A stretch of 64,000 bases of DNA from Arbacia lixula. Taxonomy: Eukaryota; Echinodermata; Echinoidea; Arbacioida; Arbaciidae. Location: positions 4,494,356 to 4,558,355 of the forward strand of contig OZ022591.1 of the NCBI GenBank assembly GCA_963669155.1. Direction: 5' to 3'. Below are positions 35,271-46,300 of this stretch, piece after piece (position 1 is the first letter of the stretch; each line of letters begins with the position of its first letter). A program made the translations under genes and the position numbers. The notes under the pieces were generated by a model. It was not told the origin of the DNA and did no database searches. It was given only the letters and a program-made list of their open reading frames with translations.

Positions 35271-35845
35271 CGTCAGCGACTCAGCTCAGTCAGAGCCAGG
35301 GGCATAAACGTAAACATGCACAGTACATACGGTACGGTAAGTACAGATTGATATATATCTTGTAATCTAAATTTAAGATTTGATAAATGTTATGTAGATC
35401 TAATCTTGAAGATTTTCAATGTCAAGGAATATGAAAAAAAAAATGCACGGCAAACTGTGTTGCCCGGCCATAAATGGTCACAACGGGATAGTCACAATCA
35501 AACAATAGCTCTCCCGTAGTTACGGCCGCCTTACTAGTCGGCAAACTGGTATGCCACAGCAGCTGCCATACCCGTTTGCAGACTAGTAAGGCGGCCGTAA
35601 CTACGGGAGAGCTATTGTGACTATCCCGTTGTGACCATTCATGGGCAACACAGTTCGCCGTGCATTTTTTTTCATATTCCTTGACATTGAAAATCTTCAA
35701 GATTCAACTACATTAGATCTACATAACATTTATCAAATCTTAAATTTAGATTACAAGATTTATATCAAACTGTACTTACCGTACCGTATGTACTGTGCAT
35801 GTTTACGTTTATGCCCCTGGCTCTGACTGAGCTGAGTCGCTGACG
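35271..35845. repeat. 575-bp near-perfect palindrome
   Basis: CGTCAGCGACTCAGCTCAG at the left is mirrored by CTGAGCTGAGTCGCTGACG at the right, with arms of about 270 bases matching through GTTACGGCCGCCTTACTAGT to a centre near 35558. No coding content. Confidence 0.92.
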
Positions 35846-35896
35846 TCTGACTATGCTATGCATAGCATAGCACTAGCAGCTTGACGGCCGAAGTTT

Positions 35897-36076
35897 TTAA
35901 GCTAGTTTGAAGTTTGAGAAAAACATGGATAAATTCCTGGTTCGAGCGGCTGTGCGGGAAGCCAAAAACTTCTTTGCTTTAGTCGTACCGCTAATGAACG
36001 GGTCATTAGATACTGATCCCCTGTTGTTTCCGCTCGAACCAGGAATTTATCCATGTTCTTCTCAAACTTCAAAGCT
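35897..36076. repeat. 180-bp palindrome
   Basis: CATGGATAAATTCCTGGTTC and CGAGCGG are mirrored by CCGCTCGAACCAGGAATTTA around a central loop of about 70 bases. The arms could be read as Met-Asp-Lys-Phe-Leu, but both frames are just mirror images. Confidence 0.88.
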
Positions 36077-36213
36077 CGCCACAGAAGCATTCATTATTTA
36101 TGTACCGCGTATATGCTTTGCATACACTGCACAGTACACGTACGATCATATGCATGGCCGACTGGCCGTCTAGCCCAGCGCCTAGGCCTAGCTAGGTATG
36201 CACTATGCATTCG

Positions 36214-36375
36214 TATCGGGCGCGCGCGCATGGAAGAAACTATGAAAAGCCGTTCCCGCCAAAACGCGTGCCAAAACCATACGCGTGCAATTCAGAACGT
36301 ACGCGTATGGTTTTGGCACACATTATGGCGGGAACGGCTTACCATAGATATCGGGCGCGCGCGCATGGAAGAAAC
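36214..36375. repeat. Palindrome flanked by 27-bp exact direct repeats
   Basis: A 27-base sequence containing GGGCGCGCGCGCATGG is present at 36214-36240 and 36349-36375. Between them is a 108-bp palindrome (AAGCCGTTCCCGCC mirrored by GGCGGGAACGGCTT). Confidence 0.88.
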
Positions 36376-37256
36376 GCTCCACATGCGATGGATACTGCAC
36401 TACACACAGCATGCATTCAGCAGTACAGTGAGTCGGTGAAACATGCTGTTTGCTTACGCGCTCTCAATCTTCGCTGTGCAAAGTGCCGCAGTGCAGTGCG
36501 CGGCCGTCAAGCTAGGATTGGCTGCTTGTAGTCTAGTCGTGTTGCAAATGTTACGGGGGCGATTTCCTATTTTTGTGTCGCCCACGAAATTGCATTTTTG
36601 GCCTGTTTCGGGGGCTCTTTTAGGTGTTTCCGGGGCGAATTCGCCCGCCGCCCCCGTGTATTTTTTTGGTTGATATCTAAGTAGCTCCTTGTCAGTACAA
36701 TACAAATATTTCATGATCATGAGGAATCTTGTGGAATCAAGGTGAAGTGGAGGGGCGTGCGGTACTATTTTCCTGAGACCATAATTTTACAAAGGGAACC
36801 ATTAGATTCCACAAAGATCCCGAATCAAGATCACAAAATATTTGTGTTATATCCATTATTGATATATTCTTTGTTCATTAATTGGATCCTTCTATTGACA
36901 TTGTGGTAGTGTCCATGCTCTAAGCTCTAAATCTTAGACATAAATAAGGAGGAGCCGGGCTATTCATTTGTTTTTTATTTCCTATGGCTTGAGTAAACGG
37001 ATGGAAATTCAAGTTGCACCTCGACCGCAACACCGCAAGAGTTCTCAGAGCGCGCTAAATAGCAATAGCAGCTAGAAAGAAATGTGTCACATAGATTTTG
37101 TGTGTCGTCGCTCATACACTGAAAAGGTTAAGGCGTACAATGGAAAAATGGTATGGAACAAAAATGCACACTTAACCATGGAATGGAACAAATGTTTAAT
37201 TTACAGACAAACAATGGTATTCCCCCCTTTTGACATGTATTCTTTTTTTTCTCCAG

Positions 37257-37328
37257 ATGTTGGTGGCAGCATTGATTGTCTGGTCTTTGGCATCAGTTAG
37301 CGCAGCCGTCATTCCTGAATCCATGCCG
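37257..37328 (+). CDS. TNFR exon: signal peptide
   Basis: Codes MLVAALIVWSLASVSAAVIP then ESMP (24 codons). The ATG directly follows a strong acceptor (TTTTTTTTCTCCAG), so a 5' non-coding exon lies upstream. Donor CCG/GTGAGT, phase 0. Confidence 0.8.
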
Positions 37329-40300
37329 GTGAGTACCTGCTTGCTGTTTGCTCCTTTGTATAGGCGGGTCTGCATTGACTCTCTCAGTATTAAGCTATGA
37401 AGACCCCATTGGTGTATTATCCATGTATGTGCCCATGGGACTGAGACTGTTAATATATTACCCTCCCAGTACCAAACTATGAAAACCCTAGTATTGGTGT
37501 ACAGTGTAATACACATGTGTGTGTGCCCATGGGATTGAGAAGGTTAATATACCCTCTCATTACCAAGGTATGGAGACCCCATTGGTGTGTTTATCCATAC
37601 ATGTGCCCATGGGACTGAGACTGTTAAAGATTGTCCGTCACCTTTTGCAAGCTTAAAATTTGAAATCGTCTATCACGATCGTAAATTGAAGAAAGTGTGA
37701 TTCAAGACCATTTCTAAGAATATAGCATGTTGAAGCTTTCGGTATATGTAAAAATTTCAGCCGTTAAATTTCAAACCGACTTTTTTTCGTACTACGAAAA
37801 AAGTATTAGTCTTTGTTACAATATCTATATGTGGTTATTATGCATGTGTGAAATCCTTATTGTATAAGTAATTACCAAACTTCGGAGATGATTCCTTCTA
37901 TAGAACAATTTTTTTCATAATGCGTTTCATAACTTAAACAGATTAATCAATAAAGCAGATATTTCAACACAAACTGCTAGCAGCCTGAGGTAAAGACTAT
38001 TAATCAGACGTTGTTTACATGCATTATTTGAATTTTACACTACGTATCAGTTTCAAATAATGAATATACAGCTTGCTAACACCTCTCTATATGTTTTGCC
38101 AATGTTCCGATGGTTTGATGGTGATCTGAAAAAGGGGCGGGCTGTCTTTTACATGTAGTCCCCTCCCAGTACCAAACTATGAAAACGTTATTGGTGTGCA
38201 GTGTATGTGTATTACACACATGTGTGTGCCCATGGGATGGAGAGGGTTAAACCTTCTCAATACCAAGTTAAGACCCCATTGGTGTGTGCCTATTGGACTG
38301 AGACTGTTAATTTGTACCTTCCCAGTGCCAAGCTACTTGTATGAAAACCCTGTATTATCCATGTGTGTCTCTTCATACACTTGTAGATAAAACATTTCCC
38401 TTCATTGGGGTTACAATTTTGCTCCTCCTAAGCACCTCCAAATGTGCAGAGTTATGAGAAAACTTTGGAGGAATTTCAGAATACAGTCAAAGAAAGACCA
38501 CTTAAAGAGATAGTCCATAGCACTTTGGTTTCAATAAAAGCAGAAACGTGAAAGAAACATATAAGGGAAGGTTCGACGAAAATCAGAGAAAGTTATGATC
38601 TTATTAAATTTGTGATGTCATGTGTGATGTACTCTCCCATATGTTGTGTGCTGTACAATTCCATAAATTGCTCTTTTTCTGTTTTAGATGAGGGGATGAT
38701 TTTTTTTTTCATTGAGGTACATGTACATGTACGTATACGTGTGTATAGAAATTTCCTAATGATGTGTCAAATAATGTAAAATGAAAATTATTTGAAAAAA
38801 TCAACAATTTCAAGAAAAGTTACTACACAACATACTGTAACATGGGAGAACATCTTGCATGTCACAAAATCAAAATTTTAAACAATTGTAACTTTCTTAT
38901 CCTTTGAAGGGTTTTCATGACATCTTCGATCACTGATATGTTTCTTTTATGTTTCTGGTTTTATTAAATGAGTAGGTGGTTTTCTATACAGGTTGATTTT
39001 ATTTCATTTTCAAAAGCACATAGTCTAAGGTGAAAATAGAACATGGTCTTTATCATTGGCAGGTGGTTCATCCTATACTTATAAATGAATGAAAAACAAA
39101 TCAGAAAAAAAGGACCTTGCAAACCAGAAGTATTTGAACCTGCAATCTACTTGTAACTTGTGTACATTACTTTTGTCTAATTATGAAAACTAGACTTTGT
39201 AGTTGAAATCACATCCGCATGAGGTCGAAAATAAAGAAAATTGCATACTTAAGCCACTTGGGGGGACATGCATGATGCCTAAACTGTTGCTGTTGCTGGG
39301 AGAAGACTGCTGCACTTACATTGTACATGTACATGTACATGCCACACATCGTTGTGTTCTGAATTATCATATACACACAAACGTTGAGGTCCAAATTTGT
39401 CCAAAAAAGTGAAATCTCATTAAACATTCCAAGGATTATTACAAGAAAAGTTATCAATGAAATGCCATAACACTAAACTCTAAAATAAATTACATCCCCT
39501 GACATCATGATGTGTCAATTTCAGTTTGAATTTAGTAGAAATTGTTAGTTATTTGAGTCAATCCATACCAAATCAACCAATTTTCAGACAATTTCAGGGC
39601 TCTACAAAATAAATTTTTACCGCTTGCCCTGTCGGGCAAGCGGTAAAAATATTTGCTTGCCCTGGTGGAAAAACTGCTTGCCCGTTTTTTTTTTATTATA
39701 ACGTTTGTTTTTCACTAATTTTTCTGCAGAAGCGGCATACCTTATCCTGCCGAATTATAACATACTTTACAGGACAACTGAACATAACAATAGGTATTTA
39801 CACAGAGTTTGACAAGTTACTAGTGTTTGTTTTTACTCATCCGAGTCCATCATGTTTAGCACTGACTCTCCTAACTATAGTACTCTTGCTTTCACTCGAA
39901 ATGAAGCACACATATGCCTGACCTCCCTTAATAATTGGGCATGTTGGGAGCAGACTCTGCTCACTACATGTAGGCAGGTATAGGACACTTTCACAAGACT
40001 AGAGGAATTTAAAAAACACATATTGATAACACTGACTACACCACATTGCATTGTAATTTGTAGGTGGCAAAGCTTGTCATAATACATGTAACTCATAAAC
40101 ACGCTGACAGGATTATAAACAGTCACATTTCAAAAGTAAAATGTCTAACCCTAGACAACTTCTTTGCCGTTGAATCGTCCAAAAAAGTGATTTCTAGGTC
40201 TGCATTAGCGTCCGTTTAGACCCTATAGCCCCGGGACAGCTAGGCGGCTAGCTACCTGTGACTAGCCGCATAGCCGTAGGCTGTCGTGGATACACTTAGT

Positions 40301-43300
40301 TATGAACTAGTGCCATGATCTCCCAGTTTCAAGCTTGTTAATACAGAAAACCTTAGAGTAATCAGCCCGATATTTCTGGGTAGGGTTCTTGGTAGATGTG
40401 CTCATTTTGCCGTTTCAAGTGTACTGGTAGCGATCAAAATCATGGGCAAATCAATTAAATCATTGCTGCTCCACGGCAGGTATATGTGCAGAACTCATAC
40501 AACAATCACTTACACACGTTTTCACATTACAGTCCCATATCTAGTAATCCACGTATATACGGTATGTGGACACACAAATAAACACAGCTGTTACGAAAAA
40601 TTTCACATCGCGCAGTCGCACATTCGCAATCGCAAGCCAGTGCTCTTTTCTGGTTAAAATATCAGTAATGCGGATATCGCCCATGAGCAGAATTTATTTT
40701 TCAGTTCAAGATGGCAGTGTCCAAGGAACGGAGTTTCAGACGAATTTTCATGACAAAATGTCAGTGATCTCACTCCAATTTCAGCTGTGTTTGCCTGGTT
40801 TGACATGATACGAGACACATTCACATTAATTTTCTCGCATATGCGTAAGAACAATGTTATTTCCATATTTTTGGGTGGAAAATAACCACTTGCCCGGAAG
40901 GGCAAGTGTCTTTGAGAAATGCTTGCCGGGGCTTCACTTTCACTTGCCCCGGGCAATCGGGCAAGTGGGTTTGTAGAGCCCTGCAATTTGTAACCCGACC
41001 CCCTTCAGTTTTCTTCAAACTCGCACCAAATGTTCCCTCAAGTGTCTGACAGAAGATTCTGAAATATTTTGCCCCAAGGTCAAATGGTTGCCAAGATACG
41101 GCCTCCCTTAGCAACCAATGCGTGGTCGAACAACTGAGTTTAAATAAAATTTGCTATTTTTGATTGACCGCTGCAGCCAATGAGGACCATGAGTACAAAT
41201 TATAACATCGTCATAACACTTCATTTAAGGGCATATACTGTACTGGGAAGAAAAAAAACCCTTCAAAAGGTAATCGTGAGCAATCTTCTGGCAAATGGTC
41301 TTAAATTCATGCATTGTCCATTGTAGAAACTTGCTGAAAGTTTTTTTGCCCTCATATGATACAGATATGGAGTAATTAGTGATTACATTGTAAATCACAA
41401 ATCATCTAAATGTTCAGCCCGAACAATTTGAGGAATTATGAGTTAATCACTGATTACTCCAAATGTGGATAATTTTAGGGCAAAGAACTTTCTGCAAGTT
41501 TCTAAAATGGACAATACATGAATTAAAGACCATTGGCAAGAAGATTGCTCTTGATTACCTTTTGAAGGGCCTTTTGTCTTCCTAGTACAGTATACTTCCT
41601 TTAAGTTCATGTCACCACATGGTCATTCCATGGGGTTGAGGCAAAGTTTTCATGCAATGTCCATGTAACGGATGTATCAGCCTTTGCAGTTCACCATGAA
41701 GATCAATTCAGCTGTGGTAAAGTTTTGAGCTGTCACTGGAAAATTGCTCTTTTTCTCAGTAATAAGTGTTAAAATTGGAAATCTTTTATGGATTTGAAGC
41801 AACAGGCATACAACAAATATACCACCGTTACTTAGAGATCATATTGTTTTTACATGGCAGGGCTCTACAAACCCACTTGCCCGATTGCCCGGGGCAAGTG
41901 AAAATGACGCCCGGGCAAGCATTTCTCAAAGACACTTGCCCGTCCGGACAAGTGGTTATTTTTCACCAAAAAATATGAAAATAACATTGTTCTTACGCAT
42001 ATGCGAGAAAATTAATGTGAATGTGTCTCGTATCATGTCAAACCAGGCAAACACTGCCGAATTTGGAGTGAGATCATTGAGATTTTGTCAAGAAAATTCG
42101 TCTGAAACTCCGTTATTCCGTGGACACTGCCATCTTGAACTGAAAAATAAATTCTGGGCATGAGCGATACCCGCATTACCAGAGCACTGGCTTGCGATCG
42201 CGAATGCGCGCATGCGCGATGTGAAATTTTTCGTAACAGCTGTCTTTATTTGTGTGTCTCGCGCCCACATACCGTATTTACGTGGATTACTACATATGGG
42301 ACTGTAATGTGAAAACGTGTGTAAGCGATTGTTGTATGAGTTCAGCACATATACCTGCCGTGGAGCAGCAATGATTTAATTGATTTGCCCATGATTTTGA
42401 TCGCTATACCAGTACACTTGAAACGGCAACATTAGCACATCTACCAAGAACCCTACCCAGAAATATTGGGCTGATTACTCTAAGGTTTCCTGTATTGACA
42501 AGCTCGAAACTGGGAGATCATGCCGCTAGTTCATAACTAAGTGTATCCATGACAGCCTACGGCTATGCGGCTAGTCACGGGTAGCTGCCGCCTAGCCGTC
42601 CCGGGGCTATAGTGTCTAAACGGACGTTAATGCAGACCAAGAAATCACCTTTTGGACGAATTCAACAGCAAAGAAGTTGTCTAGCGTTAGACATTTTACT
42701 TTTGAAATGTGACTGTTTATAATCCTGTCAGCGTGCTTACGAGTTACATGTATTATGACAATCTTTGCCACCTACAAATTACAATGCAATGTGGTGTAGT
42801 CAGTGTTATCAATATGTGTTTTTTAAAGACAGCCAGTCCCTTTTTCAGATCACCACAAAACCATCGAAACATTGGCAAAACATATAGAGAAGTGTTAGCA
42901 AGCTCTATATTCACAATTTGAAACTGATACGTAGTGTAAAATTCAAATAATGCACGTAAACAACGTCTGATTAATAGTCTTTACCTCAGGCTCTTAGCAG
43001 TTTGTGTTGAAATATCTGCTTTATTGATTAATCTGTTTATTAAATTATAAAACGCATTATGAAAAAAAAATGTTCTATGGAAGGAATCATCTCCAAAGTT
43101 TGGTAGTTACTCATAAAATTAGGATTTCACACACGCATAATAACCACAAAGATACTGTAACAAAGACTAATACTTTTTTCGTGGTACGAAAAAAGTCGGT
43201 TTGAAATTTAACGGCTGAAATTTGTTACATATACAGAAAGCTTCAACATGATATATTCTTAGAAATGGTCTTGAATCACACTTTCTTCAATTTACGATCG

Positions 43301-46300
43301 TGATAGACGATTTCAAATTTTAAGCTTGCAAAAGGGACTGACAATCTTTAAATGCCTCTAGTCTTGTGAAAGTGTCCTATACCTGCCTACATGTAGTGAG
43401 CAGAGTCTGCTCCCAACATGCCCAATTATTAAATTAAGGGAGGTCAGGCGTATGTGTGCTTCATTTCGAGTGAAAGCAAGAGTACTATAGTTAGGAGAGT
43501 CGCTAAACATGATGGACTCAGATGATTAAAAACAAACACTAGTAACTTGTCAAACTCTGTGTAAATACCTATTGTTAAGTTCAGTTGTCCTGTAAAGTAT
43601 GTTACAATTCGGCAGGATAAGGTATGCCGTTTCTGCAGAAGAATTAGTGAAAAACAAAGGTTATAATGAGAAAAAAACGGGCAAGCAGTTTTTCCTCCAG
43701 GGCAAGCAAATATTTTTACCACTTGCCCGAAAGGGCAAGTGGTAAAAAAAATTTTTGTAGAGCCCTGCATGGATAAGACATTTCCATAAGTCAACTTGCA
43801 ATATGCCATGGTCTTTGAGAAATAATACTGGATGGGACCCCATTTTTTTGCTCATGCCATTAGTGGACTATATTTGCTTGGTTTGAAAAAGATATTGGAG
43901 TTGTGGTATGCCACAAAAATTTCCCCAACTCTGTGGAATCACCCCATAAGGTCATAGCTATAGAGTTGGTTCACAGTACAGTAGGTTGTGTGTGGGTGTG
44001 TGGTTTTGATCAGTTCTGACCTTGCAATACTGCACTAGAACAATGGACATACATGCATTGCATAAAAAATAATTTTAATGAAATTATGACAAAAGGCAAA
44101 AATCAAATTGTTATGGTTAGTAATGAGTTGTCCTTGTTATGGCAATTACGAGATAGTTCTTTTTTCATGGCTTGACTAACATAAAGTCGATTCATTATTT
44201 TCTTTAAAAAGCATGATTTGAAGTTTGTGAATGTAGTACTATAGTCACATTTGACGTACAGGTACATGGCCTTTGTGGTAGACTGGTACACATACTGAAT
44301 TGCCATGTCTGTACAGTTTACCACGCATAGATCAGTGTGTTTTCCAGTATAGTGAAGCATGTCTGTAGCAGGTCTGGACTTGCCCATAAGCACATGGCCC
44401 AGAGTTGGTAGTAGCATTCTTTTGTGAGTAGATTTTTACAGCTCCCTACATGTACATACACTAGAGTGCATGCATGTTCATGTACAGTACATGTACCCTA
44501 CTAGTACTGCATTGCCTCTGGTTTCTACACATGATTTTTATTAGGACATTCTTTGTGTGCATGGAGTACATACATAATGTTTAGTAGTTTTGGTCGATTA
44601 ATAGAATCAAGCTGAAATGGATGTTTTTGTAAAGCTGAAAGATATCAAACTTCATGGAAAGTTTGTGATCAATCAATATTCTTGAAATTAGCTTTGAAAC
44701 TCAGTGAATTATCAGTACCAAGAATTTGTACTTTTGTATGAGTCAGAACTACATATTCATGTAGTGTACAAAAAAATTGTCTAGCTTCCACAAATGAATA
44801 CACCATAACATTGCCTAGTACATGTAAGAGAATTGGGTCTGTCTACAGTAAAGGAATGAAATCATGACCACCTTGCACCACCAAAATATGAGTGTTGAAT
44901 TAATTTCTTCCAAAATAACTTCAATCATGAAACTCGGCAGGAATCAGCAGTATCACACCCTAATGATAAAGTATGGGAAATTTCACAGTCATAGCTTCAC
45001 AAACCATTTCAGGAAAAATGAAAATGTTTACATTTGAAACTTATAGCGACCATAGTCTACATTCACAATGGTACTGCCCCTGTCAGTGCCAGATATCTGC
45101 TGTGCACCACGGGCATACTCCCATTCCACGCATAGACTGTGGAGCGGACCTGTGCAGACAGCGGCCTCAAGTCTCTATAGGCTATAGGTTTCGGACAACC
45201 CTCCCAAAAGCTCCTTAAAATCATGTGATTGCTATAATAATCTTCCTCCATTTTTTGTGGATTTACAACAACAAAAACTGATCAACAACAGTAGTATTAC
45301 AGTATACAGTCAAAGTCCGTTTCCAGTTCTAATATTTTGTGATATTATCAAAAAAAGTATTTCATTGATTTCCCATGGTATTTACAGGTAATTTCATATT
45401 TTTGACTTGCAAGAGGGCTACTTTACCTTCATGGCCTAATGTGCAAAAGGTCAATATCTTTCAGCACAGAGCATCCAACATGTACAGACTACAGGTGTAT
45501 TGCAGTAGCCCTATTGCAGGTTTGTTTGCATTAAGGGGTCAACAAATCTAAAAGCATACTACAGTATTGACCTCTATCACCTTGTCTGTCTAGACGAACA
45601 ACCTGGTAATGTATGAAGTCTGGCTTCCAGGTTGTAGAATATTTGTATTTGTATGACAAAATGTATTGAGTCTAAAGACCTACATCTAGTCAATTTCCCA
45701 TTCTCCTCCTCTTTTCTAAGTTTGTCAAGTTTCGGGAGATTTGGAGAAGCTACATGTAGGACTAGAAAAGGAGGAGGAGCAAGACCTGTTTATTGCAGAC
45801 GTTGTATAAAAAATTGTGGGGTTTTTTTTAATGCCCAGTGCAGCCTGAATGTCAGGCTGTATAAGCTGCCTTTGAATTTACCGTCTTTCGTGTTTCATGT
45901 AAATTAAATACTCACCCATACCCGTACACAGTACCTCTTTCTGAATGTAGATTGTATTGTATGGATAAAGAAATAAAACCAACTCCTTTACACGCTAGCC
46001 TAGGTTCTTAGGCTGTGAGGTGCATGGACACAACCCAGTCTGTTAACAACTATGTCTGGTAACAATAGAGTATGCCCCATCCTCTCTCCTCAGAGGCACT
46101 ATGACGTCACTAGGGCGTAGTCTGTGTTACCAGACATAGTTGTTAACAGACTGGGTTGTACAGTATCCATGCACCGCATAAGTCACGAACACTCTGGCTC
46201 AAAGGAATTGGTAAAGGGAAAGGAAAAGGGAAGAAAGGGAAGGAGCCACAGTTGTAAACCGCAGTATATTTTGTCCAGTTCAGCATGAAACATGATCAAT

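Larger units (their letters stand above)
33978..37079. mobile_element. 3.1-kb composite foldback with long imperfect inverted arms
   Basis: AGCTGCTTTTTGGTATTT with AACTCCTGTGGTGTTGC, ACATGGACACTATCACAA, AACAAAGAATATAT and GGATCTTTGTGGAATCT at the left (33978-34160) all have inverted counterparts at 36785-37079; the right arm has about 110 extra bases. Each inner end is a palindromic unit (34118-34318; 36703-36854) sharing GGTGAAGTGGAGG. Three other palindromes lie inside. Confidence 0.65.

Noticed and set aside
39595-43767. One giant palindrome formed by an inverted duplication
   Set aside because: Each half has its own different flanking duplication and a unique 870-bp spacer, so these are two separate insertions.
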